DNA from: Corinectria fuckeliana
Taxonomy: Eukaryota; Ascomycota; Sordariomycetes; Hypocreales; Nectriaceae
NCBI GenBank assembly: GCA_019137255.1
Contig: WPDH01000260.1
Location: forward strand, 1-64,000
Direction: 5' to 3'
DNA length: 64,000 bases
Shown: one piece after another, positions 10,515 to 19,926 of the stretch
Layout of the letters: every line of letters begins with the position of its first letter
Numbering within the stretch: position 1 is the first letter of the stretch
Program-made: the position numbers and the translations under genes
Notes under the pieces: model-generated
Seen by the model: the letters and a program-made list of their open reading frames with translations, nothing else
Told to the model about the DNA's origin: nothing
Databases searched by the model: none

Positions 10515-13138
10515 GCTGGGGCCTGCTGGGAGATGGAGGCGACTGGCGACGGTGAGAAGCAAACAGTAGATTGTTGAGAGTGATAGTGGTGTCGGGCCGT
10601 CTAATGGTATCAAGGTCGAGGTCAAGGTGGAGAGATGGAAGGAAGGCGGGAGAGAAATGGGCGGAGATGGAGGCGAAGGCGGAGTTGGAGTTGGAGTTGG
10701 AGTTGGAGTTGGAGATGGAGATGGAGATGAAGATGAGATAATGATGTGGGCGGCCGACAAAGCCGTGGGACAGGTTGCGTTGGGTTTAGGATAGGGACAA
10801 GCTCGATCCGGGAACGGGGTGGGTGCGACTTGGGACGGTGCAGTAGCGGAACAGCCAGAACAGCCATGGAGCAATTCGGTATCGGCATCCAAGTCGGCAT
10901 GAGGCGTCCTAGTATGTACCGGTACTACGTAGCAAGCAATAGTGCGCGGTAGGGTTCATTCTAGTAGCGGGGTATTAGCTTTAAACTCGAGCCGGGATGG
11001 GGTGAAATCATTTCCTCTCTGGCCCTTGCTGACCAAGGAAAATATGCCATTACATCTCGATTGGATTGGATGGGATGGGATGGGATGGCAATATTTCGGA
11101 ATTGACGGAAAAGCAGCACCCAAGCACCCCCGGGGCCGGGGGGCGTGTCACGCTCTAAGGTTTTTTTTTATTTTTATGCCAGTAAAGGAGGCTTTAAGCG
11201 GCCGTCGCACGCGGGGAGGGGGCGCTTGAAAAGCATCAAACCTTGCCCTACGGATACTCCATGTGCCCGATGGAGTCCGCATTACAGATACTATTATGGA
11301 TTTTCGTACAGTACGTATACGTAGCAGTCAAGGCACGGGAATCTGCGTGCGACCCCGAGCTGCGGCAATGCGGTCCTACTAGATACATAAGTACATAGCA
11401 ACGGGGTATTAGAAGCAAGCCACCAGCCTGCCTGGCAAGTCCCGTCACATTCAGCACTGGGGGCGACTTGATGTGGTAAGCTTTGTAATACATGTTTCTG
11501 AGGCGAACAAAATCCCACCACCCACGTCCTTTTACCTATCCTTGCGTTTCTCGTCCGCACATGGGTTGGGGGAGGGATGGTACACCTGACCTACGCAAAC
11601 CAGCTCACGCAACGCAAACGTCACACCCTGCAGGCAGGAATCGTAGTACCTGTTAGATGCGCTTCTCCATCGCGCGCCGCGGAACAGAGAGAGAGACGAT
11701 GTCATCACCAGCAGGGGGCAGCTGCCCACACAGCTCCGATGTTCCCTTTTTTCCCGTGTCCCACAACGTCGCTTGGCGTCTACTGCGCAGGCTGCCTTAC
11801 ACGCTCAACATTGCGGTGCATCGAGGACCTACTAGGTCTACTGAGTGAGTAGGTACCTATCTAACTATGTAGGCCTATACCTAGCTGCAGCCCAATTGCT
11901 TACTAGTTAGGTACACATGTCTATCTGACATTGCCCTTTCAGCTAATTTATCTTGACCGTCTAACAAGGCAAATACCGCCTTAGTCGCTGCCACCAAACG
12001 GTCCAGACCATTCTCTAGGTTTCGACAAACGGCCTCCTAAGCTCGTCCACCATTTGACTGCCCACCCACAACAACGCACACAGCCAGCCATCGCACCAGT
12101 AGCGGCCCCATGTCTTCTGGGTTACCGTCCGTTCCCCTCTTGCCCACGCCACCCCGAGAAATATCGAGTATCGTCACTACACCCACAGATTGTCTGATCC
12201 GGGTGCCGTTCCGTGGCCCGAACAGCGCACCAGACTGTACCTACGTAGGTAGCTTGACTCGAGTACGGGGACGGGAGGGGGGAATACGAAGTACGCTTTC
12301 CCGCTTCCCCAAATCAGAGAGATACAAAACCACCAGTGATCACCCTTCGCTCAATCACGGCTCCGCATAGCGAATCATCAGACAGATACAAGGGACTCTC
12401 CGGGGTCCATCCGCGCCCCATCACTATCACTCGAGATGCTGTGCTGGATGAAGTCTGTTTCGACTCCCTCATCAACAATTACTGTGTTCAATCTTTCTTG
12501 ATTTGATCAAGTGCCGAGGTCGGTTTCCGAATTGAAAATTCGCAAATTAACGTACGAAGTACACTCCGTCTCTTTTGATGCCAGGATGCCAACTCCCATG
12601 ATCCTAGGAAACCCATTTCCATCTAATTCCCGCATGCCCTCGCCCACCCTGTCGATTGTCGGCCTTCCCGCCACTTCGCACAAAATGGTCGCGGACCCGC
12701 GCGTTACATCATTGCCGTCTGTGATCTGTCTGCTACATACGACGTTGACACCCGGTTGATCGTCCGGGGATGTCCTCATCGAGCCCTCGAACCACAATGA
12801 GATCAGCCTCGGCTCTCTACGGTGCTTGATGAGGACTTTTCTTTGGTAGCATGTTTTTGTCTAAGCCTATGGTTTATTACATCTCAACACCATGCTTTCA
12901 TGTGCACAGCAAAATCAGGCCCACACAAGCAGGGGGGGACCAGTCTACGAGTCGAGTCACCGTCATACCGGTTTTGAGTACAATGAGACAGCCGTTCACC
13001 ACAGCTATTAGAATTTGGCTGGAAGGTATCTTTTTCTTTTCATTCGCGTGACCCTGAGTACGGACCTTTCCTTTCCTCGAAACTCCAAACCCAATGCCAA
13101 GGTAACAATCCTCACATGCCCACAATTCGACGAACTTA
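10515..13138. other. 2.6-kb gene-free stretch
   Basis: This is the 5' flank of the LRR gene and the 3' flank of the rpl5 gene. Besides a hexamer repeat and an ATGGG-type repeat near 11062-11088 I see no coding signal, and the open frames lack family motifs. Confidence 0.55.
10681..10728. repeat. hexameric GGAGTT/GGAGAT microsatellite
   Basis: About five GGAGTT units run into three GGAGAT units, roughly 170 bp upstream of the LRR start codon on the opposite strand. On the gene's own strand this is a pyrimidine-rich (AACTCC)n tract, the kind often seen in fungal promoters. Confidence 0.85.
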
Positions 13139-14279
13139 TTACTCGTCCTCCAGGAGAGCCTGGATGCGCTGTTGCACGCGGGCGTCCTTCTCGGCCTTGG
13201 TGGACTTGGGGGTCCTGTACTTCTTCGAGATCTCCTTCCACTCCTCCTTGGTCTTCTGGGGAGCCTCGCTCTCGTACTTCTTGAAGGGGTCCTCACGGAT
13301 AGCCTTGTGGGCCTCGATGTAGAGGTCCTCAAGACCGTCAGCCTCGACGTCGTCGTCGACGTACTTCTGGAACTGGGAGCGGAAGCGCTCCTCGTCGTCG
13401 TCGGCGAGGGTCTCCATGTACTCAGCAACGTGACCACCGTGGATGTAGGTTCGGAGGACATCGCTGTCAAGCTCCTTGGTCTCCACGTCGAAGCCGGGGA
13501 ATCGCTTCTCGGAGTGGGGAACCAGGATACCACCGTCGGAGGCACCCTTCATGGCGCCGAAGACACGGGCACCAGTGGAGGTACGGGCAAGACCAACATC
13601 AAGGAAGGCCTTGAAAGGTCGGCGCTCGCCATCGTCCGTCTCAGCGGCCTCGGTGAGAGTGAACTCGCCGTCAGCCTCCTCGACTCCAGTGAAGTCCTCG
13701 TCGAGGCCGAGCTTCTTGAGAGTACGGCGGGCAATGAGGAGACCGGTAGCGTAGGCAGCGGCCCAGTTGGTAAGACCGTGCTCGATGCCGTAGGCCTTGA
13801 GCTCGTGAGCGTAGGCGGAGGCGAAGACCTTGTCGCCAGAGATCTCAGAGGTCACGATCTGGCAGATGATGTCCTTGTTGGTGAAGCGGACAACCAGGCG
13901 GTACTTGGGCGCATTGTACTTGTTCTTGGCCTGGGTGATGAGGCGCTTGCGGGCGTAGTAGTCGGTCTTGCCTTGGCGTCTGCGCTTGTACTTGGTCTGG
14001 TACCGGCTGTGATTCTGGTCAGCATCATCCAGCCAAGGGGTTAAATGCAATGGGTGTCCGCGACGCGAGTGTACTTACCTGTAGTACGCGCTGTTCTTCA
14101 CCAACTTGTGGAAAACCTGTCGCACGTCCCCGAGTCAGCAATTTGCGCTTCAGATTTGCTCGTCCTCCGTCCGAAGCATCTTGCGTTGACTCTTCATCGA
14201 GCAATTGACATTTCTGTCACGAATAAGAATACCAAAGAAGTCCCAGGGGACTCCTTTGCGATAGGCCTCAACTTACCAT
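13139..14279 (-). CDS. rpl5: 60S ribosomal protein L5 (uL18)
   Basis: Exons on the minus strand are 14279-14277 (the ATG alone), 14116-14079 and 14006-13139, with introns 14117-14276 (GTAAGT..CAG) and 14007-14078 (GTAAGT..CAG). The product is 302 residues, the expected size for eukaryotic L5. It begins MVFHKLVKNSAYYSRYQTKY and contains the conserved blocks KRRRQGKTDYYARKRL, YRLVVRFTNKDI, GLTNWAAAYATGLL and FLDVGLARTSTG. L5 binds 5S rRNA and, with uL5, forms the 5S particle of the large subunit. The first coding exon is only the start codon, an arrangement seen in other fungal ribosomal protein genes, so the long first intron may help regulate expression. The gene is divergent from the HAD-like gene. 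Confidence 0.97.
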
Positions 14280-14680
14280 TTTGGCGGTATTGACAAACGA
14301 CTGGTTGTTGAAGTTTGAAAGTTGGTGATGGAGGAATGTGCAGCAAAATGTGGTGGGTGATATTTCCAAAGCCCTAACAGCCCCGGGCACCAAAATCGCT
14401 TAGCTTGGCTGGGATTGCTGGGTTGGGGACGAGTCACCTGACTAGACCCCGCGGCCTATCTTATCGCCACAAAATATCCGAGATAAGATAAGCTCACTAG
14501 TACGGCGGATGTGGGGAAGACGTACCGAGGTCCCTCGGATCCCGCAGAATATTCCGATTCTATTGTGTTCACCTTTGATCTAACTCCATCCACTTCAAGG
14601 CTGTATCTATTAAACGGTTGCTGTAGCTCTTTCGGCTCTTGAATACTTAGCTGTGATATTTAACCCCTACTGGATCTGAA
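14280..14680. promoter_or_regulatory. 401-bp divergent promoter region (rpl5 / HAD-like gene)
   Basis: This is the only DNA between the two start codons, so it must hold both promoters unless the 5' leaders extend elsewhere. It contains GATAAGATAAG (near 14481-14491), a doubled GATA-type word. No clear TATA box is seen on either side. Confidence 0.55.
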
Positions 14681-15648
14681 ATGCCGGGGAAAAGGAAGCC
14701 CAAGGTTCTACTCTTCGACATCGGCGGTGTCTGTGTAAGTAACCTATTGGCAACGGAGCCTTGCATACTCCTAATTCGAAGCCTGCATCGATACCGTTAC
14801 TTCACGTCCATGGCTACCTTTACGCATGAGCTGATATACTCCAGGTCAAATCCCCCTTTCAAGCCATCCTCGACTATGAACTAAGCATTGGAATCCCACC
14901 TGGATGGGTCAACTACTCCATCTCCAAGACTGCGCCTAACGGGTACTGGCATCGTCTTGAGAGAGGTGAGATTCCCATGGACGACTTATTCTTCAATGGT
15001 TTCGGAAACGATCTTCACGACGCTGCCCGCTGGGAAGCGTTCTACAAGCAAGAACAGGCCAAGGACCCTCGTCTACCGCAGAAAACGCCAGCACTTCCAT
15101 CGGTAGATGCGAAGTGGCTGTTTGAAGAAATGATGACGGCTTCCAACCACCCAGACCCGTGGATGTATCCTGTGTTGGAGAACCTAAAAAAGAGCGGTAG
15201 CTATATCCTGGCGGCGCTCAGCAATACAGTCATCTTCCCTCCCGGTCACAAGCTTCACATCAAGAATTTCGGCGACGACCCGGTACGAAGAGTGTTTGAC
15301 GTCTTTATTTCTTCTGCTCATGTCGGTATCCGAAAGCCTGATCCGAAAATGTACCATTTTGCGCTTGCCCAGGTCGACAAGTACGCAAGAGACAATGCTC
15401 AAAGTCCGCGGGGTCAGCAATTGGGCTGGGATCAAGGCGTACAGCCGCAGGATATACTGTTCCTGGATGACATTGGAGAGAATCTGAAGGAAGCCCGAAA
15501 CCAAGGCTTTGGAACTATAAAAGCCAACCTAGGGAGGGCTTTTGAGGCGGTAGACGAGTTGGAAAAGGTGACGGGCATGAAATTAGCTGGAGACCACCCT
15601 CGAATACCGATAACGCCGAACTACCGGGGGACAAAGGCAAAAATGTAA
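14681..15648 (+). CDS. HAD-superfamily hydrolase (epoxide-hydrolase-N-domain/ACAD10-like phosphatase type)
   Basis: Two exons, 14681-14734 and 14845-15648, with intron 14735-14844 (GTAAGT..CAG, phase 0), encode 285 residues. HAD motif I is FDIGGVC with nucleophile Asp13. The usual second Asp of DxD is Gly15, as in the soluble epoxide hydrolase N-terminal phosphatase and ACAD10-like subgroup. Motif II is ALSNT (Ser144), motif III Lys182 in RKPDPKMY, and motif IV LFLDDIGENL (Asp226, Asp227). A helical cap domain lies between motifs I and II. The protein is therefore a probable Mg-dependent hydrolase or phosphatase of unknown substrate. No signal peptide is seen, so it is likely cytosolic. It ends KM with no C-terminal targeting signal that I recognise. 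Confidence 0.9.
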
Positions 15649-16887
15649 GCCCAGACGCAACGACATGTTCTTAATTTGTTCGATCTTCGGGCTACATTTT
15701 CTAGTAGTATAGACATAGAGAGCCTTGGAAACCACAACTTTACCTTCAAACGCTTCGTCGGGCATGATGACAGTTGCACCGACGCGAACTGTAATTTCTC
15801 GGCACGAACAAATTCTGCAGTGATGACTGCAGTAGGCAGATCGTGTAATATTGAAGACCAGCAGGTAGGCTTGCAGGACACACCAGTTGCTCCAACGGCC
15901 TATACTGCCCCATCCTTCACTACGATTCGATTAATGTCGGCCCAGGGAGCTCCGTTGGACGGAATATACTGAGTGCAAATTGTGATTCGTGGTTTCGCCG
16001 TCTCACTTGGGCCACACCTTCGTTGCGGTCTCGTACTATCTTGTGAGAATCAAACAAGTGTTACTGAATGATCACTGCAGGCTCAACACTATTCACGCAA
16101 ATGGGCCTTTTCAGATAACAAAAAGCCACCCACACAGCTATCAATCTTTCCCTCACAATTCCTCATGGATCAATCGACTGATTGCTTTATCCCCACACGG
16201 TCTCCCATCAGGAAACGGCGGCTAGCCTCCGTCTTGTCCTCGAGTCTGTCGGACTCCTCAACTAACAAGATGACGCAATTTTAGAAGCAAGAAAGCCTTA
16301 TCATCTAGTTGCAGCCTTGATGCAGGCCTGCAGCCCAGGTGCGGCTGAGCTGCACTCCCAACACTCAGGACCAACAGTAGACCAGGGGTCGCAGCGGCCA
16401 CGGCCACGGCTGGAGCGGGTTCCTCAGCAATTAAGAAGTACAATGCGTTCCTCGGATTCGTAGAGAACAAGACGGCCTACTCATCCAGATGCCTTGTATT
16501 TTATGGCGGTGTTGGGAACCACACACTCTTGCCCTGACACAGTCGCTGTCTCGCATTTCGGGCGCTTATGAGACGATGCTGGCGACCACCTGCATACATC
16601 GTGAGGGGTCCGCCCACCTGACCCACGGCCTGCCTGCAAAAACAGCCAGGGATAGGAGTGTTGCGTAGTAGGGCAGCCAGGGTTGAGACTCAGGCCATGT
16701 TGGCTGTGCAAGAGGCCCCCCAAGCAGGTCTCATGAGGCAGTTTCCTTGCCTGGCGCTTAGCCATCTTCACCAGAGTGTTAAATATGGCGTAGACACTGC
16801 CCTCTCGACGATTGTTGGCATAGAAACCATAGAGAGCTCATCATAAATCACGTTTCTCACAAGCCCCTCTGGCTCGAGCTTCTCGCA
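15649..16887. other. intergenic, 1.2 kb
   Basis: This is the 3' flank of the HAD-like gene and the 5' flank of the T5orf172 gene. A minus-strand open frame near 15583-15765, antisense to the end of the HAD gene, has a protein-like look (VGATVIMPDEAFEGKVV) but no family I can name, and no splice partner was found. Confidence 0.5.
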
Positions 16888-18111
16888 ATGTCGCTGCCTT
16901 CTTCGGTCTCTGTCTGGCCTTCGACGTCCCCCACACTCCGCGATCTACTCAGCCTTGACTCAAGTACAAGGCTCCGCTGCCTTGGCAAGACCAAGAAAGG
17001 ATATCCATGCAAAAACAAAGGCAGTGGACAGACTTCTACTCTCGTGTCTGACCTCCTGGGCCAGATCATAAGCAGTGGGAGTTTAGTTGCTGCCAGGTCG
17101 CTGCTCAGTCAAGTCTCTCAGCTGGTTTTGTGCTATCAACACAAGGATCAGGGAACTATTCATGTCCAGTCATGGGAGAAGCGTCTTGCATCACATGAAC
17201 CGACTGCCGTCAAGGTTGAGGACGATGATAACAAGTCAACATTGGCAGGATTGTCAGAGGCAAGCACCAGATCCCAACCAACGAATGTGCTCTCAGACCC
17301 GCCAGTCAAGGCCGAGGAAGAAGCAGTGGACAAGGTCGTCTTGGACTGTGTGAAGCCTCAGCAGAGTGATGTTTCTCCCTCCAAATCTCTCAACCCCAAA
17401 GCGCCAAAGACGATCCGAGCAAAGCAAGTTACCCAAGAACACAAGTTCGAGCCCTTCAGCGAGCCGCTATCTACCACGGGACTCAACCAAAATATCAAGA
17501 GGCTCGTCTTGCGCCGTTTGCTTCCCCAGGAGGAAAAGTCCAAAGGCTGCATCTACGTCTACACCTTTCCCGACAACTACCACGCCGTCGCCCCGTACCT
17601 CAAGATCGGCTACGCGGGTGATCTCGACAACCGCATGAACCAGTGGGAGAACCAGTGCGGCTACAAGCCCTCTGTTCTCTCCGATTTCCGCTCCGATCTT
17701 TTCGTCAAAGTCGAAAAGCTTGTGCATGCCCAGCTGCGCAACCAACGCCTGCGAGAGGCAGGGTGTCCGCGCTGCCATGTGAAGCACCAGGAGTGGTTCA
17801 ACGTGAGAAGCTCAAAGGCGTGTGGAGCTCTTGGTCTGTGGACGGCCTGGACGAGACAGGAGCCCTATGACGAGGACGGTGTGTTGAAGGAGAAGTGGAG
17901 AGCGCGGGCGGAGCGCTTAGACCTGAGTGACCCTGACTGCTGGGAGGATTTTGTGAATCGAAAGGACGATGACGATGACGCTTCTGGGGAGAATGGCTCC
18001 GACGATGATGAGGATATTGAGTCCCGGTTCTCCGAGGATGACGGCGCAGAAGACTCCAGTGAGTATGAGTATGACTCTCCCAGCTCTGATGATGATGACG
18101 ATTATGTGTGA
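16888..18111 (+). CDS. T5orf172 / GIY-YIG-like nuclease-fold protein (DUF1766 type)
   Basis: This single-exon gene encodes 407 residues. Residues 30-86 hold a Cys/His cluster (RCLGKTKKGYPC ... LCYQH) like that often found ahead of this domain in fungi. Residues 219-306 form the T5orf172 domain, related to GIY-YIG nucleases: CIYVYTF, then LKIGYAGDLDNRMNQW with Arg249, a Glu at about residue 276, and a CPRCHVKHQEWFNV end block. The C-terminal 60 residues are very acidic (runs of Asp). Members of this family are abundant in filamentous fungi and their function is mostly unknown; DNA binding or cleavage is suggested by the fold only. The gene converges on the truncated zinc-cluster gene. Confidence 0.88.
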   Translation: MSLPSSVSVWPSTSPTLRDLLSLDSSTRLRCLGKTKKGYPCKNKGSGQTSTLVSDLLGQIISSGSLVAARSLLSQVSQLVLCYQHKDQGTIHVQSWEKRLASHEPTAVKVEDDDNKSTLAGLSEASTRSQPTNVLSDPPVKAEEEAVDKVVLDCVKPQQSDVSPSKSLNPKAPKTIRAKQVTQEHKFEPFSEPLSTTGLNQNIKRLVLRRLLPQEEKSKGCIYVYTFPDNYHAVAPYLKIGYAGDLDNRMNQWENQCGYKPSVLSDFRSDLFVKVEKLVHAQLRNQRLREAGCPRCHVKHQEWFNVRSSKACGALGLWTAWTRQEPYDEDGVLKEKWRARAERLDLSDPDCWEDFVNRKDDDDDASGENGSDDDEDIESRFSEDDGAEDSSEYEYDSPSSDDDDDYV

Positions 18112-18506
18112 CGGGATGGGTGGATGGCGTTGATGAGATGACGAATTGTTTCCATGATTATACCACTACAACGGCGTTCGAGATGTTTGGATTGGTCTTT
18201 TACTATACATTTCCTTTCTGTTTCTTTGTTTAGACTTGCTTAGATACCCGCAATGAACAATCGTAAGCCTCAGCCAACCTACCTTCCTTGGCTATGCAGT
18301 AACTGTTCTGGGAGAGTCAATATTCCATGCTCCATCCCCATCATCCTCCAAACCACGATGGTACGCCCCTCACATCACCGCCATCCTTCGCCAGGCCATC
18401 CCTCCCGCTACCATAAACAGACCACTCCTCTTCCATCAGCCGACCCTGAAGTCTAGCCGCAAGCCACTCCCGCGAACACCGCGTCCTTCGCGCCGTCTTC
18501 GCCAGC
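18112..18506. other. intergenic, with possible decayed 3' part of the zinc-cluster gene
   Basis: No full gene is present. On the minus strand a frame covering 18341-18586 overlaps the end of the zinc-cluster gene and carries HPGLTDEERRV. That looks like the EERR block that follows the DLG block in fungal transcription factors, but it is in a different frame from the upstream exon. Confidence 0.45.
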
Positions 18507-19240
18507 TTACTCCCCACCCTCCGTTCCTCGTCGGTCAGCCCGGGATGTGCTTGTGCTTGAGAGGGCGGCTCGACATACTTCGACATACGGCCCGCTGAAG
18601 GGGTTACGCCTCAGAGTCTGGCAAGGGGCAGGTATAGTCTTTGTGGTTCCAAGGTCATATACATATCCTTCAGCCAGGTGGGTCAGGTTTGTAACCTGTT
18701 TGCCACTGAGTCGACAAGCATGAGCCCTACACCAGCATACGTTCAGCGGCTGTCCATTGATTCGAAGTCGACATCTTTGGGCCTTACCAAGCAATACGAA
18801 CCAAGAGACCTTGTAGCAAATCCAGCGTCCTCTTCTCTTCCCCCGGAACCTGCTGCCCCAAGTATGCGAACACGTTGCGCTTCATCTTGGTGATCCGGGG
18901 CACGAATAGAGGTGCAGGAACAAGCACGGTTTCCCGGAATAGGAACGGTCTTTCGGCGTATAGTAGTTGAGGTGTGATTCCATTGTCGATGGTAACAAAC
19001 GGGAAGACGGGCATGTACTCGCTTCGAAATTTTGCAATACAGTCGAAACCAAGTCTTTCACACCTGTGATACTCTGTTGACGGCTTCACATTCCTTCACA
19101 TATCCCCTCGGGCAACACGCTTACCTCTGGCAGACATGCGGCTGGACATCTTCCTCCTTGAAGTGACATCGCGCCCTAGCTTCGGAACACGGCATGCAAG
19201 CTCTGAGCTGACGCGGGGGACTGGGAGGCCAGTCCGCCAT
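18507..19240 (-). CDS. short, probably truncated Zn(II)2Cys6 transcription-factor gene
   Basis: Three short exons on the minus strand, 19240-19125, 19063-18788 and 18726-18507, have introns 19064-19124 (GTAAGC..CAG) and 18727-18787 (GTAAGG..TAG). They total 612 nt and 203 residues with matching phases. Exons 1 and 2 together form a complete zinc cluster: ACMPCSEARARC, eleven residues, then CQRCERLGFDC, which fits C-x2-C-x6-C-x11-C-x2-C-x6-C. Downstream blocks match the middle region of fungal zinc-cluster regulators: FPFVTIDNGITPQLLYAERPFLF, LDLLQGLLVRIAW, and QVTNLTHLAEGYVYDLG. Usual relatives are 500 residues or more. Here the reading frame stops soon after the DLG block, while a related-looking block (DEERRV) lies in another frame. 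It is either a decayed gene or an expressed short regulator. Confidence 0.65.
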
Positions 19241-19926
19241 TATTTTCGGTCGCTTGAGATATATAGTGTGATATATACTACAGGCAGCTCGTCTTCAATG
19301 AAAGGTACTTCAGGATCTTGTTGATTTTCATTCCTGGAAGAAGTCCGGCCTCGGATATAAGTAAAATACATACTTTGAGAAACACATAAGATAGGCTGGC
19401 TTGTTCGTACTTCTGGATAGCTTTCCCGCCTCGCTTATCCCGAAACTGGCGCCATGCCTCAAATTAGAATGATACCCTAAGACGAATTCACCCAGCTCAT
19501 TCCTATTTTACTATAAGAGCACCTGCCAAGCGGTTGCATGGGTGTGGAAATGACTCTGATCCATTTGTACGTGGCCAAGGTTGTGTGGGTCTTGAAGATA
19601 CGTGAATAAGTACACCACAAAGTAGAGTATATATAATCTCCGACCTGCTTCATACCTCCACTGCGGCCAAGCCAAAAAGTGAGTCTTCGTCCGCTACTTA
19701 TACCATGCAATTGATGCAGATGAGCGATAAACGCTGCCCGGATACCATCCCTTCCTCCTCTAACGCCAGCCAAAGCAAGGCAAAGCAAACTGTAGTGGTA
19801 TCCGTCATTTTGAATCACATTGTCCCTGTACATCAAAATAAACCAAATCCTTCCAACGCCGAATATAATCATCTCTGTTCGGCGGAGTTGTGCCGAATCT
19901 ACTCTCGTTGCCATCCAGCGGTTGAG
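19241..19926. other. intergenic, 0.7 kb
   Basis: This is the 5' flank of the zinc-cluster gene and the 3' flank of the SP-RING gene. A TATA-rich patch (about 19258-19276, with TATATAGTGTGATATATA) lies close upstream of the zinc-cluster start codon and could be part of its promoter. Confidence 0.5.

Noticed and set aside
13172..14044. Long plus-strand open frame over rpl5
   Set aside because: It is antisense to the ribosomal protein exon, and its Leu/Gly/Val-rich translation reflects codon bias of the real gene.
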